Assembly: GCA_002344525.1 (NCBI GenBank) | Contig: DDTJ01000006.1 | Location: 1 to 56,643 of the forward strand | Source of the DNA: Akkermansiaceae bacterium UBA2367 | Lineage (GTDB): Bacteria; Verrucomicrobiota; Verrucomicrobiia; Verrucomicrobiales; DEV007 | DNA: 56,643 nt | Reading direction: 5' to 3' | Shown: one piece after another, positions 23,175 to 31,416 of the stretch | Numbering within the stretch: position 1 is the stretch's first letter | Layout of the letters: each line of letters opens with the position of its first letter | The notes under the pieces: generated by a model | The model's input: only the letters and a program-made list of their open reading frames with translations | The model's database searches: none | What the model was told of the DNA's origin: nothing | Program-made: the position numbers and the translations under genes

Positions 23175-24971
23175 ATGACAGGGTCCAGCCAAACAACAGA
23201 TACCCTTCTGCACCGCCTGCGCGAACATGCGCGGAGCGGCCCGGAACGGGTGGCCTTTCAACAAGTGGACCGCGAACTGAACGTGGTGCGCAAGCTGAAC
23301 TACGGAGAACTGTGGCAACGCACCGCGCAAGGCGCGGCGGCCCTGCGCGAGCTGGCGGAGCCGGGGGATCGCGTGCTCATCTTCTTCGAGCCGGGGCTCG
23401 ATCCCTTCCTCGCCTTTCTGTCCACCTTGGCCGCCGGGATGGTCGCCGTGCCCGCCGCCCTGCCTCCGGCGGTCTCGGCGGCGCTCGCCCAACGCAAGCC
23501 CGCCGCCACGCGCCGGGTGGAGGCGGCGGCGAATCTCGTGCGCGACGCCGAACCGCGCGTGGCCTTGGCCTCCGCTGCGGCGATGGCCGAGGTGGAGGCT
23601 CTGCTGCAACGTGCGGCAAACCACTGCAAAGCCCGTCTCCATTTGCGTTCATTCGCGGCCATTGGCGAAAATTCGCGTTCCCCGTCTTCTTCAAACGCGA
23701 ATGGCCACGAATCTTCGCGAATGGGCGCGAATCTCGTCCAGCGGGAAGGGGCGGGCGGCATTGAAGAGTTGTCCCACGATCTCCCCTCGCCCGAAGCCGT
23801 CGCCTTCCTCCAATACACCTCCGGCTCCACCGCCCTGCCCAAGGGCGTGGTCGTCACTCACGCCAACCTCGCTCGCAACCTCGCGGCCATCGGCCCCTTC
23901 GTCCGCTCGCACCGGGAGAGCGTTTTCATCAGTTGGCTTCCGATGTTCCACGACATGGGGCTGGTCGGCGATTCGCTGCATCCGCTCTGGGTCGGCTGCC
24001 GCTGCGTGAAGCTCCTGCCACCGGACTTCCTGCGCCGTCCGCACTTGTGGATGGCGGCAGTCTCGAAATTCAAAGGCACGATCACGGGCGGCCCGAACTT
24101 CGCCTACCAGCTCGCGGCGGACCACGCGGGCCGGGGCACGGAGCCGCCCGACCTTTCGAGGCTGGAGGTCTGCTATTGCGGCTCCGAGCCGATCCGGGCG
24201 GCGACGATGGACGCCTTCGCCGCCGCCTACGCCCCGCACGGACTGCGGGCCGGGGCGATCCTCCCCTGCTACGGCATGGCGGAAAGCACGCTGCTGGTCT
24301 CGGGAGTCAAGGACGACGCGCCTTTCCGCACGGTGCCGACGCCGTCGGCGGGTGGCGGGCCGGAGCGGGCGGTGAGCTGCGGCTTTCCGTCCGAAGCGGA
24401 GGTCTCGATCCTCGATCCCGAAACCGGGGAGGCGTTGCCGGAGGGTGTCGTGGGAGAGATCGCGGTGCGGTCGCGCTCCGTCTCGCCCGGCTACTGGAGC
24501 GCCCTGAAAGGGGCCGGGCCGCTGCGCTTCCCTGACGAGCCGCGCACCCTACGCACGGGCGACTTGGGTTTTCTCCACGAGGGCCAAGTCTATGTGAGCG
24601 GACGGATCAAGAACACGCTGATCGTGCGCGGGCGGAAGTTCGTCGCCGAGGACGTGGAGGCGCTCCTCGAAAGCGCTCTCGCGCCCGCGGTCGAGCGTGT
24701 GCGGTCGGTGGTCTTCCCCGTGGCGACTTCGCAAGGCGAGGAGGTCGTGGTGCTCGTCGAGGGCCTGACGGACGCGGAAGACAGGAAGGGCGTCGAGGAG
24801 GCGGTGCGGCAGACCTTGAGCGAGGCCTGCGGTTTCGTGCCGAGGCACGTCCATCTGGTGCGCCCCGGCAGCGTGGCACGCACGACCAGCGGCAAGCTCC
24901 AGCGCCAGTTCGCGGCGGAGCTATGGAGCGCACAAGCCTTGAATCCGGACCCGGTATCGAACCTCGCATGA
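23175..24971 (+). CDS. Fatty acyl-AMP ligase (FAAL-type)
   Basis: 598 residues of the ANL superfamily. Visible motifs: FLQYTSGSTALPKGVVVTH (about 211), SWLPMFHDMGLVGDSLHPL (about 253), CYGMAESTLLVSG (about 365), SCGFPSEAEVSILDPETG (about 401), RTGDLGFLHEGQVYVSGRIKN and the terminal GKLQR lysine motif. The WLPMFHDMGL segment and the insert after STLLVSG point to fatty acyl-AMP ligases rather than CoA ligases. FAALs activate free fatty acids as adenylates and load them on an ACP, and an ACP gene lies 1 kb downstream. The insert seems shorter than usual. Residues about 156-187 are encoded by a palindromic repeat element. It sits between the N-terminal subdomain and the TSGST loop, probably a surface loop. 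Its stop overlaps the next start (ATGA). Confidence 0.88.
   Translation: MTGSSQTTDTLLHRLREHARSGPERVAFQQVDRELNVVRKLNYGELWQRTAQGAAALRELAEPGDRVLIFFEPGLDPFLAFLSTLAAGMVAVPAALPPAVSAALAQRKPAATRRVEAAANLVRDAEPRVALASAAAMAEVEALLQRAANHCKARLHLRSFAAIGENSRSPSSSNANGHESSRMGANLVQREGAGGIEELSHDLPSPEAVAFLQYTSGSTALPKGVVVTHANLARNLAAIGPFVRSHRESVFISWLPMFHDMGLVGDSLHPLWVGCRCVKLLPPDFLRRPHLWMAAVSKFKGTITGGPNFAYQLAADHAGRGTEPPDLSRLEVCYCGSEPIRAATMDAFAAAYAPHGLRAGAILPCYGMAESTLLVSGVKDDAPFRTVPTPSAGGGPERAVSCGFPSEAEVSILDPETGEALPEGVVGEIAVRSRSVSPGYWSALKGAGPLRFPDEPRTLRTGDLGFLHEGQVYVSGRIKNTLIVRGRKFVAEDVEALLESALAPAVERVRSVVFPVATSQGEEVVVLVEGLTDAEDRKGVEEAVRQTLSEACGFVPRHVHLVRPGSVARTTSGKLQRQFAAELWSAQALNPDPVSNLA
23640..23733. repeat. Decamer-period palindromic repeat, copy B, inside the FAAL gene
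   Basis: The left arm has TTCATTCGCGGCCATT and ATTCGCGTT. The right arm has AACGCGAATGGCCACGAA and TTCGCGAATGGGCGCGAA. It matches copies at 7112-7222 and 47361-47456, which are intergenic. Here it is read through without a stop and adds about 32 polar residues (ENSRSPSSSNANGHESS). Confidence 0.75.
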
Positions 24972-25903
24972 CCACCGCCCCCGCCCATCGCCGCTTCATG
25001 ACCCGCCGACAGGCTGTCCACGTCGCGCTTTTCGACGGACTCCCGCTCGCCCTGCTCCTCGCCGTCGTGCCGCTGACTTGGCCGTGGCTGCGGCCCGGAC
25101 TCTACGAGCTCGGCGCATCCCTCGTCCTCTGGCTCGTGAGCTGCCTTGGCATCACCGTGGGCTACCATCGGCTCTTCACCCACCGGGCCTTCCAGTGCGG
25201 GCGAGGGGTGAAGCTCGCGCTCGGCATCGCCGGCAGCCTCGCCGCCGCCGGACCGGTGATCGCGTGGGCCGCGACGCACCGCAAGCACCACCAGAGCAGC
25301 GACGCGGAGGGCGACCCCCACTCGCCCAACCTCGCCGGATCGGGCTGGCGGGGCAAGTGGCGCGGCTTCCTCCACGCCCAGTTCGGCTGGCTCGTCGGGC
25401 ACGACCTGCCCAGCCCGCTGACCCACACCCGCGACCTGCTCGCGGACCCCGCCGCGCTGTGGGTCAACGGCCGCTACTTCGCCATCGTCCTCGGCGGCAT
25501 CGTCGCGCCCGCCCTGCTCGTGCAGCTCTGGGAGCCGGGCTGGCGGTCCTTCCTCACCGCGCTCGTATGGGCCGGGTTCGTGCGGGTGATGGTGGTGCAC
25601 CAGATCATCTCCAGCGTCAACTCCGTCTGCCACCTTTTCGGCTCGCGTCCCTACGCCACCAAGGAGCAAAGCCGCAACAACGCCCTGCTGGCCCTGCCGA
25701 CGGTGGGGGAATCCTGGCACAACAACCATCACCGCCATCCCTCCTCCGCCTACATCGGTCTGCGCTGGTGGCAGATCGACTTGGGTGGTTGGCTGGTCTC
25801 CGCGTTGAAACGCACCAGCCTGATCTGGAATGTGATCGATGCGAGAGGGAGGAAATCCGAAACCCGAAGCTCGAAACCCGAAGCCTCGGGCGCTGAAAAC
25901 TGA
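24968..25903 (+). CDS. Acyl-CoA/ACP delta-9-type desaturase (desaturase 2)
   Basis: 311 residues. The start at 24968 overlaps the FAAL stop as ATGA, pointing to coupled translation. Histidine boxes are HRLFTH (67-72), HRKHH (104-108) and HNNHH (251-255) in the contexts GYHRLFTHRAF, ATHRKHHQSSDAEGDPHSP and GESWHNNHHRHPSS. These are typical of the stearoyl-CoA/DesC-type delta-9 desaturases, which act on thioester-bound chains. Four membrane segments are present. The last 16 residues (KSETRSSKPEASGAEN) and the stop are encoded by heptamer arrays and are unlikely to matter for activity. The acceptor could be acyl-ACP from the neighbouring FAAL/ACP pair, which is an inference. Confidence 0.9.
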   Translation: MTTAPAHRRFMTRRQAVHVALFDGLPLALLLAVVPLTWPWLRPGLYELGASLVLWLVSCLGITVGYHRLFTHRAFQCGRGVKLALGIAGSLAAAGPVIAWAATHRKHHQSSDAEGDPHSPNLAGSGWRGKWRGFLHAQFGWLVGHDLPSPLTHTRDLLADPAALWVNGRYFAIVLGGIVAPALLVQLWEPGWRSFLTALVWAGFVRVMVVHQIISSVNSVCHLFGSRPYATKEQSRNNALLALPTVGESWHNNHHRHPSSAYIGLRWWQIDLGGWLVSALKRTSLIWNVIDARGRKSETRSSKPEASGAEN

Positions 25904-25913
25904 ACACTGAAAA
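25857..25913. repeat. Two heptanucleotide-period arrays at the desaturase 2 end
   Basis: CCGAAAC/CCGAAGC/TCGAAAC/CCGAAGC (25857-25884) and CTGAAAA/CTGAACA/CTGAAAA (25893-25913) keep exact 7-bp spacing. They encode the end of the desaturase and provide its TGA stop. They end 14 bp before the ACP start. Confidence 0.75.
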
Positions 25914-25927
25914 CGGCCAAACTCCCC

Positions 25928-26176
25928 ATGGAATCCGACATTTGCGAAATAATCCTGACCTTCGTTCTGAAGACGCCACCTCCGCATGATAGCGGGCTGG
26001 CGTCGAGGCAGTTCTCCCAACTGGAGGTGGACTCCGTGTCCATCTACCAGATCCAGATGCGGATCGAGGAGCACTACGGGCTGACGCTGGAGGACAGCTT
26101 CCTCTTCGAGCACCCGACGCCGGAACTGGCCGCCACCGCCCTCGCCGGGCGGCTGGCTGGAGTGGCCAAACCCTGA
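25928..26176 (+). CDS. Acyl carrier protein
   Basis: The 82-residue acidic protein carries the phosphopantetheine site at Ser about 36 in LEVDSVSIYQIQMRIEEHYG, the helix-II pattern of acyl carrier proteins. The later DSFLFEHPTPELAATALAGRL matches helices III-IV of carrier proteins used in secondary metabolism (F-x-HPT). It is not the housekeeping AcpP. It lies 24 bp after desaturase 2 and 21 bp before an N-acyltransferase, an arrangement like the FeeL ACP/FeeM synthase pair known from soil DNA. It probably holds the chain loaded by the FAAL. A phosphopantetheinyl transferase must act in trans, as none is in the window. Confidence 0.92.
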   Translation: MESDICEIILTFVLKTPPPHDSGLASRQFSQLEVDSVSIYQIQMRIEEHYGLTLEDSFLFEHPTPELAATALAGRLAGVAKP

Positions 26177-26197
26177 CCGTGAACCCCATCCCGTCCC

Positions 26198-26863
26198 ATG
26201 CCAGCCAGCTCAGAAAGCCCCCGGCTCCGCTATCCCTCGACTGCCTTCCCAGCAGCTAGCCCTTTGGTCTCCGATGATGAGCCTCAGCATCCTGTCGTGC
26301 GTCCCATCGCCGATGATGCGGAACTGGATGCCGTTTATCGGATGACCCATGATGCTTATCTCGACCAAGGGTATTGCGAGCAGCAGCAGGACGGGCGCTT
26401 GATTCACTATCCGCATCTGGATCGCATTCCGGAGACAACCATCTTGGTGGCTTTGCTCGACGGAGAGATAGTCGGTACCATCAGTTGGACTCTCGACGGA
26501 CCGACGGGCTTGCATGTGGACACCGATTTCCGGGCCGAGTGCGACCGCATTCGTTCCGAAGGCGTCAAGCTGGCAGCCTCTTGGCGAATTGCCACACGCC
26601 GGGATTATCGCAGCAAACGAGCCGTGGTCATGGCTCTGATCAAAAGCCTCATGCATGGCTTCGCGTCGGCGGGCGTCACCACTTCCGTCTTCACTTTTCA
26701 CCCGCGCCACGAGCGGGTGTATCAGCGTCTCCTCAATATGACGACCGTCGCATATGGATCGAAAACAGATGGTTTGGACAACGCGCCATCGGTATTCATG
26801 AGGATGGAAATGGCCACGATTCCGGGCCACTGGCTCCTCGAAGCAGATGGATCGATGAAATGA
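26198..26863 (+). CDS. FeeM-like N-acyl amino acid synthase (N-acyltransferase 2)
   Basis: The 221-residue GNAT-fold protein shows features of the FeeM-like N-acyltransferases: LDAVYRMTHDAYLDQGYCEQQQDGR (the family's YRLRYEVYxxxGY-like opening), ILVALLDGEIVGTISWTLDGPTGL, and HVDTDFRAECDRIRSEGVKLAASWRIATRRDYR. The C-terminal half has FHPRHERVYQRLLNM. FeeM-type enzymes transfer a long acyl chain from ACP to an amino acid such as tyrosine. It differs clearly from N-acyltransferase 1 (22538-23170), so the operon may make two amides or use two acceptors. Its stop overlaps the start of desaturase 3 (ATGA). Confidence 0.75.
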   Translation: MPASSESPRLRYPSTAFPAASPLVSDDEPQHPVVRPIADDAELDAVYRMTHDAYLDQGYCEQQQDGRLIHYPHLDRIPETTILVALLDGEIVGTISWTLDGPTGLHVDTDFRAECDRIRSEGVKLAASWRIATRRDYRSKRAVVMALIKSLMHGFASAGVTTSVFTFHPRHERVYQRLLNMTTVAYGSKTDGLDNAPSVFMRMEMATIPGHWLLEADGSMK

Positions 26864-27936
26864 ACAATACTCCCGCCCATCGACACCCATCATCCCCTGC
26901 CATGGCCGACCATCGCGAGCGTCTTCCGCATCCTTTTCCCGAAGAGGGTGGCTTGAGCCGGGAGGCCTATGCCGCCATCCGCAAGGGCGTCCGGGTGCGC
27001 CATGCCGAATTGGCGGCGGTGGTGGTGATCCTTCTCGACCTCGCGCTCGCTTGGGTTTCGATTCTCCTTTTGCAGTCTGGAAACCCCTACGCCTACGCCT
27101 TGGCGCAACTGCTTCTGGTGGTCGTCTATTTCCACGGTTTCGGCATCCTGCACGACGCCGGGCATGGCGCGGTCTCGAAGCGCCGTGCGACCAACGTCCT
27201 GGTGGGCCACTGGGCCAGTGTCTTTTGTTTCCTGCCGTTTTATCCTTGGAAATTCATCCATCAGGAGCACCACACCTGGGCCGGGAACATCGTCAGGGAT
27301 CCGACGCTGGAATTGGTCAAGGGCTTCGATCCGCATCGTTGGTTCCGCTACGGCCTCCTCAGGTTTTGCTGGGTCTTGTGGATCCCCCTGTCCGGCGTCG
27401 CGCAGCACTTCGTCTTCTGGTTCTATCCTTTCAAGCTGCTTGCCAGCCCGAAGGTCGATTGGGGAAAGAAGTCCCGCTGCGTGTTCTCCATGGCCTTTCT
27501 CCTGCTGGTGTACGCGGCGCTGCACTGGATGGCGCCGTCCTTGTTTCACATCAGGAACTTCTGGCCCTCGATGCTGCTCTATATGGTGGTCGTCGAACTC
27601 GTGAACCTGCCCCACCATCTCGGCACGGAGATGACGGATGACGAGCGGGGCAAGTTGCCCGTATGGAGGCAGGCCATCACCACCCGGTCGTGCTACTACC
27701 CCTTTCCGGTTTCCGAAATTCTCTTTCTCAACTTCAACTTCCATGTCGAGCACCATGTGTTCCCGAACCTCCCGTGGTGGACGCTTCGTGGACTCCGCCA
27801 GCAGATCAGGGATCGGACGTCTGGATACCAGGAGTGCCTCGGGATTTCCTGGAACCTCCGGAACCGGCGCAAGGACTTGATCGAAGTCGCCGTTCCCGAA
27901 TGGCGAAGGCGTCGGGAAAACCCGGACCAAGAATGA
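26860..27936 (+). CDS. Membrane fatty acid desaturase (desaturase 3)
   Basis: 358 residues from the ATG at 26860, which overlaps the preceding stop. An internal start at MADHRERL (about residue 15) is possible. Histidine boxes: HDAGH (98-102), HQEHH (134-138) and HVEHH (295-299), with a further PHH near 251. Several hydrophobic segments flank the boxes. The HDxxH/HxxHH pattern resembles omega-type or lipid-linked desaturases and hydroxylases, distinct from desaturases 1 and 2. It closes the operon. The next gene starts 130 bp later. Three different desaturases in one operon suggest a polyunsaturated or otherwise specially oxidised chain. Confidence 0.88.
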   Translation: MNNTPAHRHPSSPAMADHRERLPHPFPEEGGLSREAYAAIRKGVRVRHAELAAVVVILLDLALAWVSILLLQSGNPYAYALAQLLLVVVYFHGFGILHDAGHGAVSKRRATNVLVGHWASVFCFLPFYPWKFIHQEHHTWAGNIVRDPTLELVKGFDPHRWFRYGLLRFCWVLWIPLSGVAQHFVFWFYPFKLLASPKVDWGKKSRCVFSMAFLLLVYAALHWMAPSLFHIRNFWPSMLLYMVVVELVNLPHHLGTEMTDDERGKLPVWRQAITTRSCYYPFPVSEILFLNFNFHVEHHVFPNLPWWTLRGLRQQIRDRTSGYQECLGISWNLRNRRKDLIEVAVPEWRRRRENPDQE

Positions 27937-28065
27937 AAACCACGGGAATTGATCATCAAATCACCTGCAAACCGGAAGACGGCATCGCTCCATCCTTTTA
28001 GAAAACACCCTCTCTCCATGCCTCGTCCCTCGCGGACAGCCATTCCACCCCGACAAAATCCACCC

Positions 28066-29292
28066 ATGCGCCTCCATTCCATCCTCGCCACCCTCCTCAT
28101 CCCGATTGCGGGTTTCCTGTCCGCGCAGACGCCGGAGCTCACCCGATTGCCCTTGTCCGAACTGCAATCCCTCGTGGAGCAGGGGGACGCCGCCGCCATG
28201 GTGCAGTTGGGCTTGCGCTACAACTACGGGCCGGGATTGCCCTTCGATTTGGAGAAAACCAGGCACTGGTTCGAGCAAGCCGCCTCCAAGGGGCATCCGA
28301 CCGCCCTCGGTCTCTGCCTCCTCAACGGCTTCGGCCGGGAGCAGGACCGCGACTTGGGTTTCCAAACCTTGGAAAAGGCGGCCGCCGCAGGCGACAGTAT
28401 CGCGACGCGGCTGCTCGGGCGATGCCATCAATACGGCTGGGGATGCGAGGCAGACGCGGCGAAGGCCTTCGAATTCTACCAGCGGGCGGATGCCATGAGC
28501 CGGGACAACGCCACGGTCGGTACTCTCGCCTCCTGCCATCTGGATGGCATCGGCTGCGAGCCGGATGCCGCCAAGGCCGTCGCCTTGTTCGAGGAAGCCG
28601 CCGCCCTTGGCTCCAGCCCTTCCTGCCTGTCCCTCGGTCACTATTACAACGAAAAGGATCCCGCCAAGGCCAACGATTGCTACCGCAAGGCCGGGGAGCT
28701 CGGCAGCGGCTTGGGGTACCGCTACCTTGGAATCAACTATCAGAACGGAGTCGGCACGGAGAAAGATCCGGCCAAGGCCAACGAACACTACCTCAAGGCC
28801 GGAGAACTCGGCGACGGCGGGGGGTACCGCTATCTGGGCAACAACCATGCGAACGGGGCCGGCACGGAGAAGGACTTGGCCAAGGCCAACGATTACTACC
28901 AACTCGGGGCGGACTTGGGTGATAGCACCGCGATGAATAACCTCGGCAACAATCTGCTCAAGGGGGAAGGCATCGGGAGGAATCCCGCCAAAGGCGTCGA
29001 ATGGTTGCAAAAGTCCGCCGACCTCGGCAATTCCTTCGGCCAATGGAACCTCGGCAAGCTCCATGCCAGCGGACGCGCCGGAGTGGAGCGCGACTTCTCC
29101 AAAGCCTTCGAGCTCTTCACCAAGGCCAGCGAGCAGAACCACAGCGCCGCTACCTACGACCTCGCCGCCTGCTACGAATACGGCCTCGGCACCGAAAAAG
29201 ACCTCGCCAAGGCTAGGGAGCTTTATCAGAAGGCCCTCGATCTCGGCGACACCAGCGCCGCTGCCAAAGTCCAAAAACTTTCCAATCCATGA
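28066..29292 (+). CDS. Exported SEL1-repeat protein 1
   Basis: 408 residues with a signal peptide (MRLHSILATLLIPIAGFLSAQ), which sets the start at 28066. The rest is about ten SEL1 (TPR-like) repeats of some 36 residues, each with an ALGxLY/LGxxYxxGxGxxxDxxKAxxxYxKAAxxG pattern, for example YQNGVGTEKDPAKANEHYLKAGELGDG. SEL1 proteins are helical scaffolds for protein-protein contacts, and this one acts in the periplasm or outside the cell. It overlaps the next SEL1 gene by an ATGA. Some consecutive repeats are nearly identical, a sign of recent internal duplication. Confidence 0.9.
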   Translation: MRLHSILATLLIPIAGFLSAQTPELTRLPLSELQSLVEQGDAAAMVQLGLRYNYGPGLPFDLEKTRHWFEQAASKGHPTALGLCLLNGFGREQDRDLGFQTLEKAAAAGDSIATRLLGRCHQYGWGCEADAAKAFEFYQRADAMSRDNATVGTLASCHLDGIGCEPDAAKAVALFEEAAALGSSPSCLSLGHYYNEKDPAKANDCYRKAGELGSGLGYRYLGINYQNGVGTEKDPAKANEHYLKAGELGDGGGYRYLGNNHANGAGTEKDLAKANDYYQLGADLGDSTAMNNLGNNLLKGEGIGRNPAKGVEWLQKSADLGNSFGQWNLGKLHASGRAGVERDFSKAFELFTKASEQNHSAATYDLAACYEYGLGTEKDLAKARELYQKALDLGDTSAAAKVQKLSNP

Positions 29293-31355
29293 ACCGCGCA
29301 CTCCATCCACCCTGCCCATCCCGTCCTATGCAAACTCGCTGCCAACGCTCCCTCCTCACGAAATCCTTCGCTGTCTGCGCTTGGATCTTCGCCGTTCTGC
29401 CCCTGTCGCTGGCCTTTCCCCTTGGCGCCCAAGGGAGAAATCCCGCCAAAGCCGAAGGAAGTCCGCAGTATCGAGAGGCATTGCGGCACCTCAATGGTGA
29501 AGGTGCCGAAAAAGATCCCGTCAAGGCCGTGGACCTGCTCACCGAAGCCTCCGAGGCCGGGGATCTGGACGCCACGGCGGAGCTGGCCAATTGCTATCAG
29601 AAGGGCATCGGCTGCATCAAGGACGTTGCCTACGCGGCCGAACTCTACGCCAAGGCCGCCGACGCGGGCTATACCCGGGCCACCTTCGAGCTTGGACTTT
29701 GCTATTGGAATGCCGTCGGTGTTACCCAGGACTTCCCCAAGGCCCACGAACTGTTCCTGAAGGCCGCCCAAACGGGCAGCGCCATCGCCCATCGCTATCT
29801 GGGCAACAACTACTTGGGCGGATACGGCGTCGAGAAAGACCCGGCCAAGGCCAATGAATACTACCTTAAGGCCGGGGAACTTGGTGATGGTGCAGGTTAC
29901 ACGAGTCTTGGGCAAAGTTACGAGTCTGGGCGAGGCGTGGATGCCGACATGGCTAAAGCCAACCGATGTTTCAAGCTTGGTGCCGACTTGGGCGACAGCA
30001 CAGCCATGAACAATCTCGGGTGGTATATGATCGAAGGGATCGGCATCGAGAAGAATCTGGCCAAAGGCGTCGAATGGCTGCAAAAGTCAGTGGACTTCGG
30101 AAGCTCCTACGGACAATGGAACCTCGGCAAGCTTCACGCCAGCGGGCGCGCCGACGTGGAGCGCGACCTAGCTAAGGCTACCGAGCTGTTTAGAAAAGCC
30201 AGCGCACAGAACCACAGCACGGCTGTCTTCGATCTCGCCACCTGCTACGAATACGGTCTCGGCGTCGAAAAAGACCTCGCCAAAGCCAAAGAGCTCTATC
30301 AAAAGTCTCTTGACCTCGGGAACCAAAGCGCCGCTGCCAGGCTGAAGGCATTGGAGCAGCCTCTCCTTGGTGGCGATGGAGCTGCTAGCCCAGCCTCCAA
30401 AGTGGAGCAGCTCATCGCTGCCTCCAAGGCCGGAGACCATGATGCTACTCTCGAACTGGCCAAATGCTATGAGCAGGGCGTCGGTTGCGTTACGGACGCG
30501 AGCCAAGCTTTCGACCTGTATTCAATCACCGCGGAGAAGGGGCACGGAAGGGGGTTCTACGAGGTCGGGCGCTGTTACGAAAACGGTATTGGCGTGCCGG
30601 GAGGCGTAGCAGACTTGGCGAAAGCCGCCGAATACTACTTGAAGGCCGGAGAGCGTGGCGACGGAGAAGCATACAATCAGTTGGGATCGTTCTATGCGAA
30701 CGGAAAAGGAACTCAACAGGGTTGGTCCCAAGCCAGAACTTATTTTGAAAAAGCGGTTGTGTTGGGCAATGTCATGGCAAATTTCAACATGGGAGTTCTT
30801 TATGAAAATGGCTTTGCCGTGGAGAAGGACGTGACGAAGGCACATAGCTATTATCTGAAATCCGGTGAGTCCGGGTTTGCGAGGGGATACCGGAATTTGG
30901 CAAGCAATTATGAGACTGGAAATGGAGTTGAGAAAGATCTGGCCAAAGCTGGCAAGTTATACGGACTCGCCGCTGATATGGGGGATGGCGTCTCCATGTG
31001 CCACCTCGGAAACCTTTTGATTTCGGGCGGTGAGGGCATCGAAAAGAACCCGGCCAAAGGCATCGAATGGCTGCAAAGGTCCGCCGATCTCGGAGAATCC
31101 TATGGACAATACAATCTGGGCAAGCTACACGCCAGCGGACGCGGCGTGAAGCGCGACCTCGCCAAGGCGGTGGAACTCTTCACCAAGGCCAGCGAGCAGA
31201 ATCACAGCGGGGCCACCACCAGTCTCGCCGCCTGCTACGAGAACGGCCTCGGCGTCGGGAAGGACCTCGCCAAGGCCAAGGAGCTCTACCAGAAGGCGGT
31301 CGAACTCGGCAGCGAAGAAGCCAAAGCCAAGCTCGCCGAGCTGTCCAAACCCTGA
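29289..31355 (+). CDS. Exported SEL1-repeat protein 2
   Basis: 688 residues if started at the ATGA overlap (29289). An ATG at 29328 would put the signal peptide (MQTRCQRSLLTKSFAVCAWIFAVLP...GAQG) at residue 1 and is equally plausible. It carries about seventeen SEL1 repeats in two blocks. The second block (from about residue 365) repeats the order of motifs of the first, including the GVEWLQKSxDLGxSYGQWNLGKLHASGR unit, which also occurs in SEL1 protein 1. This suggests duplication within the gene. Codon use in the middle of block 2 is less GC-rich than around it. Role: extracytoplasmic scaffold, partner unknown. Confidence 0.9.
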   Translation: MNRALHPPCPSRPMQTRCQRSLLTKSFAVCAWIFAVLPLSLAFPLGAQGRNPAKAEGSPQYREALRHLNGEGAEKDPVKAVDLLTEASEAGDLDATAELANCYQKGIGCIKDVAYAAELYAKAADAGYTRATFELGLCYWNAVGVTQDFPKAHELFLKAAQTGSAIAHRYLGNNYLGGYGVEKDPAKANEYYLKAGELGDGAGYTSLGQSYESGRGVDADMAKANRCFKLGADLGDSTAMNNLGWYMIEGIGIEKNLAKGVEWLQKSVDFGSSYGQWNLGKLHASGRADVERDLAKATELFRKASAQNHSTAVFDLATCYEYGLGVEKDLAKAKELYQKSLDLGNQSAAARLKALEQPLLGGDGAASPASKVEQLIAASKAGDHDATLELAKCYEQGVGCVTDASQAFDLYSITAEKGHGRGFYEVGRCYENGIGVPGGVADLAKAAEYYLKAGERGDGEAYNQLGSFYANGKGTQQGWSQARTYFEKAVVLGNVMANFNMGVLYENGFAVEKDVTKAHSYYLKSGESGFARGYRNLASNYETGNGVEKDLAKAGKLYGLAADMGDGVSMCHLGNLLISGGEGIEKNPAKGIEWLQRSADLGESYGQYNLGKLHASGRGVKRDLAKAVELFTKASEQNHSGATTSLAACYENGLGVGKDLAKAKELYQKAVELGSEEAKAKLAELSKP

Positions 31356-31416
31356 TCCGACCTGCTCCCGACCCTGTTTGCATCCCGCCATGACATCGCG
31401 ACTGCCCATCCCGTCC

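Noticed and set aside
23175..24971. NRPS adenylation domain or acyl-CoA ligase
   Set aside because: The protein stands alone with FAAL-like segments (SWLPMFHDMGL, insert after STLLVSG) and an ACP nearby; no condensation or carrier domain is fused.
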